This document shows, piece by piece, positions 10,099 to 21,443 of a DNA stretch of 64,000 nt. Origin of the DNA: Marvania coccoides (lineage: Eukaryota > Chlorophyta > Trebouxiophyceae > Chlorellales > Chlorellaceae); contig OY978107.1 in the NCBI GenBank assembly GCA_963854735.1, positions 627,501-691,500 on the forward strand. The letters are read 5' to 3'. Made by a program: the position numbers and the translations under genes. Position 1 is the first letter of the stretch; every line of letters starts with the position of its first letter. The notes under the pieces are model-generated. The model saw only the letters and a program-made list of their open reading frames with translations. It had not been told where the DNA came from and did no database searches.

Positions 10099-12759
10099 TC
10101 AGTGCTGGTCCTCTGACGGCTTCTCCACGCGTTGATGCTGCTGCAGCAGTTGCATGAGCAGGGCGTCTATGGGAACGCTGCTCCCTGGGATTACCTCCCT
10201 TCCTGAGGGCGGGGGGAGCCGCCTGGCTGCAGGAGCGATAATGGGGGCATCAACAGTGGACGAGGGGGCGCTGTTTAGCTGCTGAGAAGGGCCAGAAGAG
10301 GGCTGCAGCGGCGGCTCCAAAGAAGGGGCGGGAGTGTGCTGAGTAGACTGGAACCCCACCTTCTGTTGGAAGGCTGCAGGCTTGACGTCTTGAGGGGCAT
10401 GGACGTCAGGTGCCGTAGCCAGCTGCTGCTGCTGGCGCTGCATTTGCATGTGTTGCGGGTGCTGCTGCTGCGGCACCGCCGCGATCTGCTCCCGCTGCGG
10501 GTGCTGCTGCTGTGGAATAGCAGCAGCGGCGGTGGCTGCGGCAGCGCGGGCCTGCTGGTCCTGCACCACCGCAGACAGCAGCTGAGACAGCATAGAGTGG
10601 CTGGCGGCAGCCGCCGCCGCCGCCCCGCCAAACTGCGGCTGAGGGGTTAGATGCGCTTGCGCATGCGCGTTGTACTGCTGCTGCTCCCGCATTGCCCCCG
10701 CGCCTGGCCGCTGCCCTCCGAAGCTTCCAAACGCCCCCCCGCCACCACCACCGCTGTTGCTGCCTCCAACGGGAGAAACCACGGTGCGCAGCGGCCGCGG
10801 GTGATGACGCACCGCCTGCTGCGGGGGTCCGCTGCCGTACGCTTGATGATACTGTTGCTGCTGCGCCTGATGTGCCTGCTGCTGAGGGTGGCCACCCCAC
10901 CCAATTCCTCCGCTGCGACCTCCACCGCCAGCAACCGTCGCTGCCGCCGCCCCCGGCAAATTCAGCTTTCCTTGTTGTACCGCGATCGACAGCAGCTGCG
11001 TGAGGCTCTGTAGCGCGGCGTTGTACTCTCCAGGCGCCCTCTGCTGCTGCTGGGTTTGCTGCTGCTGCTGTTGCTGCTGCCAGTGATGCGCCGATGCAGT
11101 GGTGCTGCGGTGAGGCGGCACCAAATGTTGGCGAGCGACTTTATCCTCGTAGCTGCCGCCACCCCTGTCCCGCGAGTCCACCTGCCGCGTGCCCCAGGCG
11201 CCGGGTCCCATGCGGCCATGCCCATACCTGAGAAAAACCGGGGGTGGGAGAGGGGGTGGGGGGGGGGTGGGGTTCAATAAATAAAATATAAGGGGGGATC
11301 CACTAGAACCATGCATTGATGCGCATTGCGTGCTATAACACATATAATTGACTATTGGCTGTAATCCGGGTTGGACAAAGAGATTAATGAATAGATTAAT
11401 GACTAGATAAATGACGAGCGGCGATTTTCAACTTTGATTCATTCATTGACTCACTCTCCGACCGTCGCAGACCGCCGCAGATCCTCTCGTTCGATGGCCT
11501 CCAACGCGGGATCGCGAATAAGCGCTGCAGTGGCAGCCGCCACCCCCGCCGCCGCCCGCCGCCGCCGCCTTTCCCCGTTCCCGACTCCACTCGGCGGTTG
11601 CAGCTCTACGGCATAATAGTCGATCTGAGAGTCCACTGGGGAGGGGCGAACCGTGGCAGGCTTGCGCTGCTGTCCGTTGCCGCCTCCCGAGGAGCTTCCG
11701 ATGCCCTGTGGGGCCTCAACCGTCCACTCTTTGGGCACCCCCCGTTTGCGGCCGCTGCCGCTGCCCTGCTGGGAGGCGATCTCCTGCATCAGTTCGTCCA
11801 TCTCGGGGGAGCAGGCGTACTCTTTCAGCACCACAGCTGCACATGCACAAAAAAGAGAGGTGAAAAGCCTTTAAAATACACATATTAACAGGATAACTCA
11901 TCAGCGCTCTTGCAATTTTTTTATATCCAATACGATGTGACCCCGCCGATTGGTGGCGATTTCGGTACCAAAATGTGCGGGTTCGAGTGAGGAACGTGAA
12001 TATGGAGGCGGTCTCACCATCCATGAGCTTTTTTCGCAGCCAGTTGTTGTTGTTGGAGGAAGAACGCACAGAGTAAACACGTTCAAATTGGATTTGCAGC
12101 TCGCGCTGGGACATGGTGTGGATGGCGCGCACGGCGTCCTTGATGGTAGTCACGCCAAAGTGGTGCAGGCAGTGCTCGCCGGACTGCTCAGGCGGCAGCG
12201 TGTGCCGCAGCAGGTGGTGCCTGTCGGGAAAAATTTTAGTGAGAAAAAACGGTTGAAACAGGTTGAAATGAGCCCCAAAACGGCCAAATTTGGCGTGAAA
12301 GAACGACTAAATTGCGGAATGAAGGATGGAGAATAAGGAGAAAAGGTGTGTAGAAGGAGGAAAAAGGGTCGAAAATAAACCATGACTGCGGCGGGCGGAG
12401 ACTGACCTGCGAGAAGGCTGGCTCTGGTCTGGCAAAGGGTTCGAGGGCGAGGAGGCGAGCAGGGCCCCGCCAGAAGACTCGCTGAGGTGGCGCGGGCTGC
12501 CGGACGGCTGGGTTTGGAACTGAGTAGCAGCAAAAGATTGGTCAGCTTGAGGGGGAATTTCAGGCTTCTCCTCAGCGGCAGGTGCCTCCTCGGGCTGGGG
12601 TTCGAAGGGTATCGCAGAGGGCCCCTGGAAGGCCGTCGGGAGGGGGGGAGACGGGGGTTTGGGGGGCATAGTTTCTTGGCTTTCTTGTTGATCCATTGCA
12701 TCGGGGTTTGCGCCGGGAACAGGGAGTTCTGGCGCTGGGCCTGCTGCATCATTCTCCAT
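10099..12759 (-). CDS. polyglutamine-rich nuclear-type protein with SNNNNWLRKKL motif
   Basis: Four exons: 12759-12407, 12220-12018, 11836-11455 and 11227-10099, 688 residues, all GT-AG. The start is the first ATG in frame; the frame upstream has no ATG. Residues 1-117 are Pro/Glu-rich. Exon 2 holds the only folded-looking part: HHFGVTTIKDAVRAIHTMS, then ELQIQFERVYSVRSSS, then NNNNWLRKKLMDG. Similar S-N-N-x-x-W-L-x-[RK]-K patterns occur in plant and algal nuclear proteins, but I cannot name the family. Exon 3 carries a basic patch (SGRKRGVPKEW and GERRRRRAA). Exon 4 is dominated by Gln and Gly runs. A DNA- or RNA-associated regulator is likely by composition, which is inference. Confidence 0.75.
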
Positions 12760-14207
12760 GACGACTCCTTGAGACCAAACCAAACAGCTTCTTTAGAGGA
12801 AATCGCTGTTTTTTTCGCGAATCGCGGCAAGACTATACGAAGGGTGTTAAGTCTGGTTTTCGCGGCGCGTTTGGTCGCCCGGCGGTGTGTTAATGTATAA
12901 ACCAAAGTTTTGCTTATGGAGAGGGGGGGGAAGGGTTGCCTGGAGCAGGCAAAGAAGGTTTCTTGAGGAAAAAAATATAGAAAAAAGGAAATTCAAGCCC
13001 CTCTGTGGGCGATCGTGCTGGTGGGATATGCACAGGGGTATATGTAAGGCGTACTAGGCTGAAACCAGCTTTAAATGCCCAATATCGACGCACGTGTGAC
13101 AATAAAGCAAGAAAGAAATAGTAGTAGAGGAAGGAATTGTGAGATTTCACGCCCTCCTTTTGAAATGTCGTAACCCGCAGTTTATGTGTATGGACGAATT
13201 TATATCACTGCCGCCTTCTCCAAACCTGCCAATTAAAAATTCGACTTTTCATGATCATGGTACAGCACTTCCTCGCGCGCAATGTGTAATCTCGCTGCTC
13301 GCTGCCTGTCCGGTTTGATATGGAAGTTGACCTTAACCCACGCACGTCCTATTTTTTGAGAGGGAAGAGGCTGGCATTCCTAACTGGCAGCAGCATCAAC
13401 TCTACGCCTCCTTCGCCGCCGCTGAAATGACGGGAGGAGCACTTTTAGCAACGCTATTCACTCAGACAGAGGGGGAATTATTTGTTTTCTAGTGCAGAAG
13501 ACTCGGGGCATTGTCTGAGGAGCTAAACAAGAGTGCTCGAGTTTATTTGAATTAGAGAGGAAAACTGGCGGCGCTAGGTAGCCAACGATGTAGTCACCAT
13601 CCATTCTTAATGCACCCCGGCAAAGACACAATCATTTCCTTGTTAATTCAGCATATTTTCAGATTGCAATGCTGTGCCATTTGAGTATTTATTCATATTA
13701 TGACCTGCTTCCGCTTCTGTGCCGTGCCCGCGCTGCCAACGCTCTGATCTTTGCCGTCGGAGCCTCCCTCGCTCCTCTACCACGCATGCTCTTTACCGTG
13801 TCTGGCCTGATGCCTGCTGCGGTGTTGCATGCTACTACCCTTCCCCTGGGGTCTCTTTAAATCTTATTTTTTAGTCCTCCCCCTGGGGTCTCTTTAAATC
13901 TTATTTTTGTTGAGAAATAAGACTGAGCTTAATTATCCTCGGTGCTTATCGGGCATATGAAAAAAATACTACGGTCGTCTCTTTCTTTTGATCACATTCT
14001 TTGCCCCATAGATGAGACAGGAGGCATTTAAATGATGCGTCTTTACTGTTCTAAAACTGGTTCAAATTTTGTTTTAAAACCCTAAAAGACCGGGATTTCC
14101 ACAAAGAGATTGCAGATTTGCGTCACATGTAACATTCCTGAGCCATTTTTTTATTTTTATTTTTTCAAAATTGCGTGCGCAATGGTTCTTTAGGAGGTGC
14201 TCAACAC
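12760..14207. other. 1.45-kb divergent spacer with small ORFs and a duplicated 30-mer
   Basis: It contains the promoters of the polyQ gene (minus) and the 14208 gene (plus). Two adjacent short ATG-initiated frames occur (13190-13318, 43 codons with stop; 13320-13430, 37 codons with stop). They have coding-like composition but different frames and no obvious intron, so I do not call a gene. A tandem duplicated repeat at 13841-13916 is listed separately. Confidence 0.4.
13841..13916 (+). repeat. dispersed repeat B, tandem pair
   Basis: Two direct copies of a unit containing CCCCTGGGGTCTCTTTAAAT followed by CTTATTTTT lie at about 13841-13872 and 13876-13908. The second copy, extended through GTTGAGA, recurs in reverse complement at 62781-62821 with one indel. 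This is likely a relic of a short mobile or duplicated element. Confidence 0.75.
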
Positions 14208-15506
14208 ATGGACAGTGCGCCCATGGCGGAGACGATCCCCAGCTTTGTGGGCAAATCGCCTCGCCGTCCGACTTGCAGCGAACAATTTGCAGCGAATGAT
14301 CTTCCTCACCTCTCCTCTCGGCAGCATCCCGGCGCGCTTCCTTCGCAACACAATATCACCACCAGCGGCCACAGCAGGCGCGCATCGCGCCACAAAACCG
14401 ACACAATTTGCCTCGGTAAGTGCAGTCGAAAAATGATTGGGTGGTCGAGGTCATATTCGCCTTCATCTTCATCTTTTCTCTTCTCCCCCCCGCAGTGGTC
14501 ATGTTTCTCGTCTGCGCAGCAGCCACCCGCCGCGCCTGGCCCTTCTTCTCTCCCTTCGAGCTCTTCCTGCAGCTGCTGTTCCTAGCTGGTGTGGCACTAG
14601 CCTTTTGCCTCGCCCTAGGCTGGCCAGATGCCTTCATCGCCAACCGTACTCCCTTTGTAATGTTGGCTCGTTTCTGTCTAGCTGCTGCCCCCTCAACTGC
14701 TCACCTCTACGTCCACGGCGCCTTCGAAGTGGACTCTCCGATGGGAAGACGGTGGTCGAACAACCCGTTTGGCCTCCTCGGCATCCTCCTCTTCGCCAGC
14801 AGAGTGAGTAAAGAACAATTTCTTTCTTTCTTCTCGACACTTTCTCCTTTAAATTTCTTTTCTTCCTTGAAGTTTTTCTCAAAAACGACTCTAGCCTTAT
14901 CACCCTTATTTCAACAATAATTAAACCGCAAAATCAATGCTGCAGGCGCTCATGGTGTGTGTTACAGCCATCGGCCTTCCCCTCCGCCCCTCTGGCCAAC
15001 TTTTAGCGCAAACCCTCGTCGTCGCCGCCTGCGCCAACACCAGCGCCCTCGCTTGCAACGCCACCATTGCGTCCGCGCCCCCCGTGGTCGCTGCCACCCA
15101 AAGAATCGAATCAGCGCTAGATTGCCTCATCGGCCTGCTCCTACCGCTCCCCTTGGCAGCAGAATTTTCGCAGCGCGCCAAAACTCGCAGCATGGGAGAG
15201 TCGGTCACCGCACTCGCGCTGGTGCTGCAGGCGGTCTCGTCGGTGGTGCCCCTGATTGTGAGCTTGAAGCAAAAAGCGGCGCGGCAGCGGCGGCGGCGAG
15301 GACAAAGAAATTCGGGGCAGCAGAGGCGGAAGTACAATGGCGGGGAGGTGCAGCACCCCATGTCGAACGTGGCGCATTTGACCGCTGCAGTGGAAGGTTT
15401 GGAGCAGTGGCCGTTCCATGCGGCAGGGCTGTGCTTGATGGCGCTGAGTACCGCCTGGCTGGCGTCCTTTCCCCTCGCCAGCAGCATCTGCAGCGGCGTG
15501 GCGTGA
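14208..15506 (+). CDS. multispan membrane protein of unknown function
   Basis: Exons 14208-14415, 14496-14803 and 14946-15506, 358 residues, phases 1 and 0, GT-AG. The soluble N-terminus of about 70 residues is Ser/Pro/His-rich. Exon 2 contains two hydrophobic segments (VVMFLVCAAATRRAWPFF is part of the first; FLQLLFLAGVALAFCLALGW is the second) and a possible third near LLGILLFASR. Exon 3 adds segments around ALMVCVTAIGLPL, LDCLIGLLLPLPLA and a C-terminal WPFHAAGLCLMALSTAWLA. A strongly basic loop (KQKAARQRRRRGQR) lies before the last helix. About six helices in total, no signature motif. Probably an integral membrane protein of the algal lineage. Confidence 0.66.
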
Positions 15507-16463
15507 TGACAAGAAAAAAACCCAACAATCTACAACCTCGAAATAAACCTAAACATGCTAATAATTTCGAGTAATATTGCTTAGCAGGCTGTTTTCCCCT
15601 ACTTTTTTCGTGTGCTTACCGCTTTATTTTCTAGCTCTTGGTGGGACAATGGGAGAGGGGAAAGTATTGACCAAGTCTCTCTCTGAGCGAGTCTCTCTCC
15701 TCTTCGGTTTAGGGTTTAAGTGTGGTTATCTTCCTTCCTTCTTCTTTCTGCCTCTTTATTCTCCTATATAATTTGATCTTGGGTGGGTTCAAATACCCCC
15801 TTGGATTCTCTTTCTCAGAAATGTCTAGCGTCGAGCTGTCCCCCCCCCCAAATATTTATCTTTCTTTTTATTCAAGATTTGATCCTGGTTTTCCTTCCTT
15901 ACATAAATAATCGGCGCGGCGCGGGTCTACATTTTTTTTTCTGTCACTTCGTTTCTACGTCATTACAGAACTTTTTTTTGCCCTACGCGTTTCTTACCTT
16001 CTGTACCATTGTTCTCTACCTGCTCGAACTTCTTTCAAAGCGAGGCGATTTGTCACCTTTCAAAATAAGCATCGTTTTTTCCTTTGAGCACAAACCCCAA
16101 CAGTATGGAAACACAGTCAAAAAAAAACTTTACAAAAAGCTCCTGGCTTGCGACACAATTAGAGCCAAAAAGAAGCACAGTTCACAGAAAATGTAATGGG
16201 AGGGCGCCTTGCTGGGTACGCCTGCCTTTTTATTAATTAGTCAATTGTGTTTTGAACGCTACTTGATGCAAAAAAAAGGCATCTATGCCTGATTTAGATT
16301 GATCGCCATCTCGTGCAGGGCCTCCTACTGCAGCACAACGCTGGAATAGCAGCTCCGCCTCCGCTAGCGCAGCAACAGGCAGCCGCTAATCCCTGTCGCA
16401 ATATAATTTCCCCCCAACATCCAAAGATTCTATTCTGTTTTCAACCGCTCAACGCCTACTTTT
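15507..16463. other. convergent spacer, pyrimidine-rich
   Basis: Between the 14208 gene (plus) and the 3' end of SMP/C2 gene A (minus). Long pyrimidine-rich, AT-rich tracts give open frames rich in Phe, Leu and Ser, but none has coding character or splice logic. A 3' UTR role is likely. Confidence 0.45.
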
Positions 16464-19400
16464 TCACCCCTCCACCGCCTCCAAGTCGTCTTCCAGCGCC
16501 AATGCGCTCCACTCCAGCGTCAGGTGCATCTCTCCGGTCTGCGCCTCTTGCAGTGGGTACACGCTCTTTACTCGGCCAGCCCTGACCACCTGCAGTAGGA
16601 ATTGTTGGTTGATAAAAATTAATAGCAACCAGCAGGGTTAATTTTTATCGCCAAATTATTTTTAAAACTGTGGCCAATTCAGTGTTTTTATTGAAAATAA
16701 CCCCGTTCTCAAATTTCATTAGGAAAATGGAGAAGAAAAACCCAAGATTTTCATTGAAAAGCGCACAAATTGCGAGCTCCCCTCCCTCCCCTTACCTCGT
16801 CCAGCGGCACCCGGACCTTGCCCAGCTGCGCGGCCTTTGCTTTTTGCAGGAAGGGCACCTTGAGCGAGGTGAGCGCTGCCATCGCTCCCGCCTGAGAGAA
16901 CACGGTCAGGGTGAGCACGGAGCCCGCCGAAATGTTGACAAAGTCGGTGGTGAAGTTGAACCTACACGGCATTAAATATGTTTTAGAAAGTAAGCCCAGG
17001 AAAAGTAAGGGAGGTAAAATGACAGGAAAAGATAAAGAAAAAACATTTTGGCATGCAGTTTAAATCCAAATTTGATTTGATTTGCTTTGATTTTTAATGC
17101 AGCAATGATCTCAACTACGAGCGAGTTTCCGAAATGAAGGGAAGTGCTCAAAACTATGGGAGAAAAACAAATGATTATATATATTATACTACGTATTTCT
17201 TACCGAGGGCTGGCTTCGTTGAGCTCCATTTTGGTCTTAGTCTCTATGTCGGGAATGGGCAGTCGGGTGGGGTCGTACAGCCGCAGCACCACGTACGAGT
17301 CGGTGGGGCTGCTCAGGTGCATAACTTTCTTCAGTTCAACCGTCAGCACGCCTTTCTGGTTGGGCGCCGGCTCCATCAGGCTTTGCGCGTTCAAATTGCG
17401 GCCGAGGGCGCTGGGGCGGGTGGCCATCAGCGGGCCAGTTTCCGCGGACGCGGCGTCGCCGCCCTCCGCGGCCGCTTTGGCCGCCTCAACCGGGATCTCT
17501 GCATTTGGCGGCGGCGGCGGTGCTGCGTTGTGGAACGGAGTGAAAGTGATCTCCAGGGTGAGCAGACCGGTGACAGTGCCCGGGGAAGGGCGTTTGCGCT
17601 CCACATCCACGCTGCCTTCGGTGCCGTGAGGACTGGAGGGCTCTCCGCCGGCAGCAGTGCGGGGAGTGCTTGCAGGAGACCCTCCAGTGATGGAGGCGCT
17701 GCGGGGGGCGGGGATTTCCACGGCGGGGGGTGGCGCGGCCTTTTTGCGGCGGAGTTTGCCCATGAGCCCGCGCTTTTTGGCGGGGGCGGCGGCGGCGGCA
17801 GCGATGGCGGCGGCGGCACCGGAAGACATGTCGCCGGAGCTCGCCATGGCCATGGCCTCGGCGATGTCCTCAAAGTGGGCCACGGGGAAGGCGCCCTCAT
17901 CTCCTGGCGCGTACAGCGGCACCTGAGAGGATTTGGGTTTTTTTTAAACACGGTATAAGGGCGAGAAAAATATGACAATACGATGCATTACGATATTTCT
18001 GTGTTATCCAACACATTTCTTACGCATTAAATATTGCTATAACTGACCTGAATCTTCACCGGCATGCGGGGATTGGCCATGAAGTCAGAGCCCTCCAGGA
18101 TCAGCTTGGTGCCGCCAACGACGTCTGCCTGCAGCATGTCCTCGTCCATCACGGCTATGTTCAGGAACTGGGTGGCCTGCAAGTAATAAAACACCAAAAA
18201 ACCCCATTAAACAGATCGACGTTATTACTTAGATTTTTCGTTCTTAAAACCTGTTCGGAGGCCAAAATTATAAAAAAATATACCGCTGGAAAGCGCTTTT
18301 TTGCGAGTGTGCGCTTACCGGGTCGTCCACCACCAGCTCCAGGTCTTCGTTCCACACCGGGTTCTTGTTGTTGGGAATTACCGACGTCTGCACCGGGCGC
18401 CCCTCCCGCACCTCCAGTTGCACGTACGGATCCACTGTGTCCAATAGGGAGCTCTTCAGGTTGGCACCGCTCACCACGCGCACCTTCAGCATGCCCTGCG
18501 GCGGCGGCGGCAGCCCAAAGTTCTCCATCAGCGGCACTGAGAAAGCGTTGGGGAAAACCAGCATTTTGCCGGCCACGATCTTGATGGCGGTCTTCACGGC
18601 CAGCGGCACGCCTGGGAGCGCCATGATGTCGGGCGAGCCCAGCAGGTTGAGGTCGAAATCGATCCAGGGCTCCTCCAGCAGCGAAATTGAAACTCCTCCA
18701 ACGCAAGGCAGGGTTTCGACCAGAGGTAGCGTAATGCGGGCGCAGGCCTTGAACTGAAAGTTGGCGATATCCACAGGGAGGTCCACGAGGTAGCCGCCAG
18801 CCTTGACGACGGCCGTGGCGCGGACGTGGATGTCACCTCCCCAAAACAGCGGAACCTGTATAAAAAAGGCAAAAAAAAACATTTAGAGGGTGTCCTTTGG
18901 TGTTTGGTTAGAATTAGAGCGTGCTACGTTGAATGTTTTTGTTGTGTGATGGAAAAATGGTGGAAAATGGAGGGGAGGGTAATATTTGCTTGCAAAAAGA
19001 AACCTAACAATTCGACGGAAAGAAAGCTTTGAAGGAAAAAGAAAAGAGCTCACCTCCATGATGATTTCGTCGCTCAGGACGTGGTAGGTTTTAAAAGAGT
19101 CCACGCGGAAGGGGCGCTCGCCCAGGTCCAGGCGGTCGATGCGCAGATCCTCAATGAGAGGCACCTGCATGGTGGGGGAAAATATCGAGAACAGTATAAT
19201 ATAAATTTGAATAATTTATTCAAAAAAAGAAACAATGACCGGAGCAATTTTTTGAAATAAAAAGGCGAAAAAAATGAGACGTAATTGCATGAAAAAAAAA
19301 TCTCATATAATGTCAAAACAAAAAGAGGAATGAACTTGCCTTTGCGAGGGCCTCGTCGATGGGGGCCTTGGCCTGCTTCATGACCTCCTTGTGGATGGCG

Positions 19401-20005
19401 GGGGAGAGGTGGGGCCACAGTAGCTCCAGGATCTTGTTGATAAACAACGCCTGCACCACATACAATAATTTTACATTTTGGACGAAAATTTCACAAAAAA
19501 ATCACAAAAATTACCCGCAAAGGGCTTTTTTCGACCATTTTTGAGACCGATATAGCAATAGAACTCACCCGCTCGTAATCCGGATTGGTCAGCGCCGGAC
19601 TGGTGTCTTTAAGCAGCAGTTTTTTCAAGAAAGTGACGGGTTTCCCAGTGGTGTCGGGCAGTGGAATGTCGGGGTCAGCATCCGCCGTCTGGTCGCAAGA
19701 CTTGATGAAATCGCGGGCGGGGTGCTTGCCGAATACCTTGCCGAAGACAAAAGACCCAGCCTGCAGCGACAGGGAGTGAAAACATTTATTACATTATGGG
19801 CGGTGCAAAAAATATTTTGTAATGCGTCAATGCTCTGTGCACCCTAGATGGATGTGAAGGGGCGAAGGATGGATGGAGTATGGCTGTCATAGAGTGCAGC
19901 TGGGTGCACCGAGGGATGCGGGGTGTAAAATATGCGGAAAAAGAGACTCACAATAACACCCGCGCTTGCCCCCAAGGGCCCTCCAACGAGCGCTGCCAGC
20001 ACCAT
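16464..20005 (-). CDS. extended-synaptotagmin-like SMP/C2 protein A
   Basis: Nine exons: 20005-19952, 19760-19569, 19450-19340, 19164-19054, 18855-18319, 18176-18048, 17922-17204, 16961-16796 and 16589-16464, 714 residues. Intron 3 has a GC donor (GCAAGT at 19339); the others are GT-AG. The N-terminus is a short hydrophobic anchor. Residues about 80-300 match the SMP lipid-transfer domain (INKILELLWPHLSPAIHKEV, then ERPFRVDSFKTYH). A first C2 domain follows (GMLKVRVVSGANLKSSLLDT, DPYVQL, NPVWNEDLEL, MDEDMLQAD). After a long Ala/Pro linker with a basic KKRGLMGKLRRKK patch comes a weaker second C2-like region. The family tethers ER to plasma membrane and moves glycerolipids. Calcium-binding aspartates are partly present in C2A and poor in the second. 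Confidence 0.86.
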
Positions 20006-20329
20006 TGTGTGCTAAATTAAAATTTCGATTTTTTGGGGTATCAACTCGGGTGTCCAAAGTGGCTGGAGATATCAGTTTAAAAAGGAGCAATCAAAGATTG
20101 CGGGAGCACTGTGAAAAATCAGACGAGGGCGCTTCAGCGGGTGCACCCAGTTCCACCAACTTTGTCGAGATAGTTATTATTGAGAACAGGGAAGCACAGC
20201 GGAAAATTTGGGTTGGGAGGCTAGACACCTTTCTTTTCAGTTCCATGAGAGCTTTGAAACGGCCTGGCCGCTAATTCCCGATATTTTATTTCTATTTTTC
20301 GCCGGCCACCTCATTCCAATTCGATTACC
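20006..20329. promoter_or_regulatory. divergent promoter, SMP/C2 gene A and small amphipathic protein
   Basis: 324 bp lie between the two start codons and must contain both promoters. No canonical box is clear. The plus-strand start has a good context (ACCATGG). Confidence 0.45.
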
Positions 20330-20794
20330 ATGGGTCTGTTCGATAAGATCAAGCAGAAGCTTAAGGGTGAGAGCCACATTGTATTGCCCGCTGATCTAAT
20401 CTCTCTGCTCTCGATTTCGTTTTCAGCGTAAAGCGCCTGGGCATCAATCGTATTTACCGTTTGATTACTTAGAGATGCACCGTTCAGGACGAATTTGCTC
20501 ACTCTCTTGTACTTCACATCTCTCGATGGTGCAGGCAAGAAGGGCGTTGACACCGCTCTGGACAAGGGCAAGGAGGCCACCAACAAGGCCATTGATGTCG
20601 GCGCCGAAAAGGTCGGCGTGGGCGCGGTAAGTTACAGCTACAGTTGAAAAACATATAATGACGCTGTTTGTTTGCTGGTCACCAGCCTGATCTCTTTCTC
20701 TATGCCCCTCACAATCCAACTGCAGGACCAAGCCGTCAAGGTGAAGGACACGGCTGCTGGTCAGATTGAGAAGCTCAAGGCTGAGCTGGCTTGA
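20330..20794 (+). CDS. 65-residue amphipathic LEA-like protein
   Basis: Three exons: 20330-20366, 20535-20626 and 20726-20794, all GT-AG, TGA stop, start in a strong ACCATGG context. The protein opens MGLFDKIKQKLKGKKGVDT and continues as lysine- and alanine-rich helix (DKGKEATNKAIDVG, KVKDTAAGQIEKLK). The 11-residue-like periodicity and lack of aromatic residues resemble group-3 LEA or perilipin-like amphipathic helices. The N-terminal Met-Gly could be myristoylated but lacks the usual Ser/Thr at position 6. A membrane- or lipid-droplet-binding or stress-protective role is inference. Confidence 0.78.
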
Positions 20795-21443
20795 ACCGTC
20801 ACTCAAGTCATTCTTACAGCGAAGGCGTCTTGTAGCCTTCACCTGCCGCTTGTTCTCCCCAAACCCCCCAAACCCCCCAAACTCAATTTCCTTTTCAAAT
20901 CTATTTGCCACGAATTTTTCTTTCAAATTACTTAATATAATAAAGGCTGACGGCATTGTTTTTGCCCACCTGCATCCCATCTGGTGTATTTGAGCTTGTT
21001 TCAGAGCACTATAGGTTAATTGTAAAGCATCGAACGTTAGCTTGTATTGGAAAGAGCAGGAAAACGAGGGATGGTATCCATGCATGCAGCACGGAAGGCG
21101 GCAAATATTACATCAAAAGAAGGGGGGAAAAGACGAAACAAACGCGGGTTTTTTTTTTTAATAGTAGTAGATTCAGAGGGGATAAAGAGCTTGGGAAGGC
21201 AGCAGAGAAGGAAGCTTTCTTCCGAAGAAGCAGGAGAGGAAAACAACTGTTAATTGACAGGAAAGAATCTCAAAGGAAGCAAATTTTATTATGATAAACG
21301 TCCATGTTGCAAAAGGTTGAGCTGAAGTTCGCCAATGAAGCAGCAAGGTCTCATGGAATAATGCGAGATGTAAAAAGAGGGGACGCTATATAGAAAAAAC
21401 GAAATACATCGAACAGCAACCAATCTGCGCCTAATCATCTACT
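20795..21443. other. convergent spacer
   Basis: 3' flanks of the small amphipathic protein and of the DUF3754 gene. It contains a tandem CCCCCCAAA-type stretch at about 20861-20881 and purine-rich plus-strand sequence from 21100 to 21300. Nothing coding is supported. Confidence 0.45.

Noticed and set aside
13669..13860. 63-residue hydrophobic plus-strand frame
   Set aside because: Its end runs into repeat B and nothing supports a start, partner exon or homology.
15577..16196. Series of Phe/Ser/Leu-rich frames
   Set aside because: Pyrimidine-tract composition only; located in a convergent 3' spacer.
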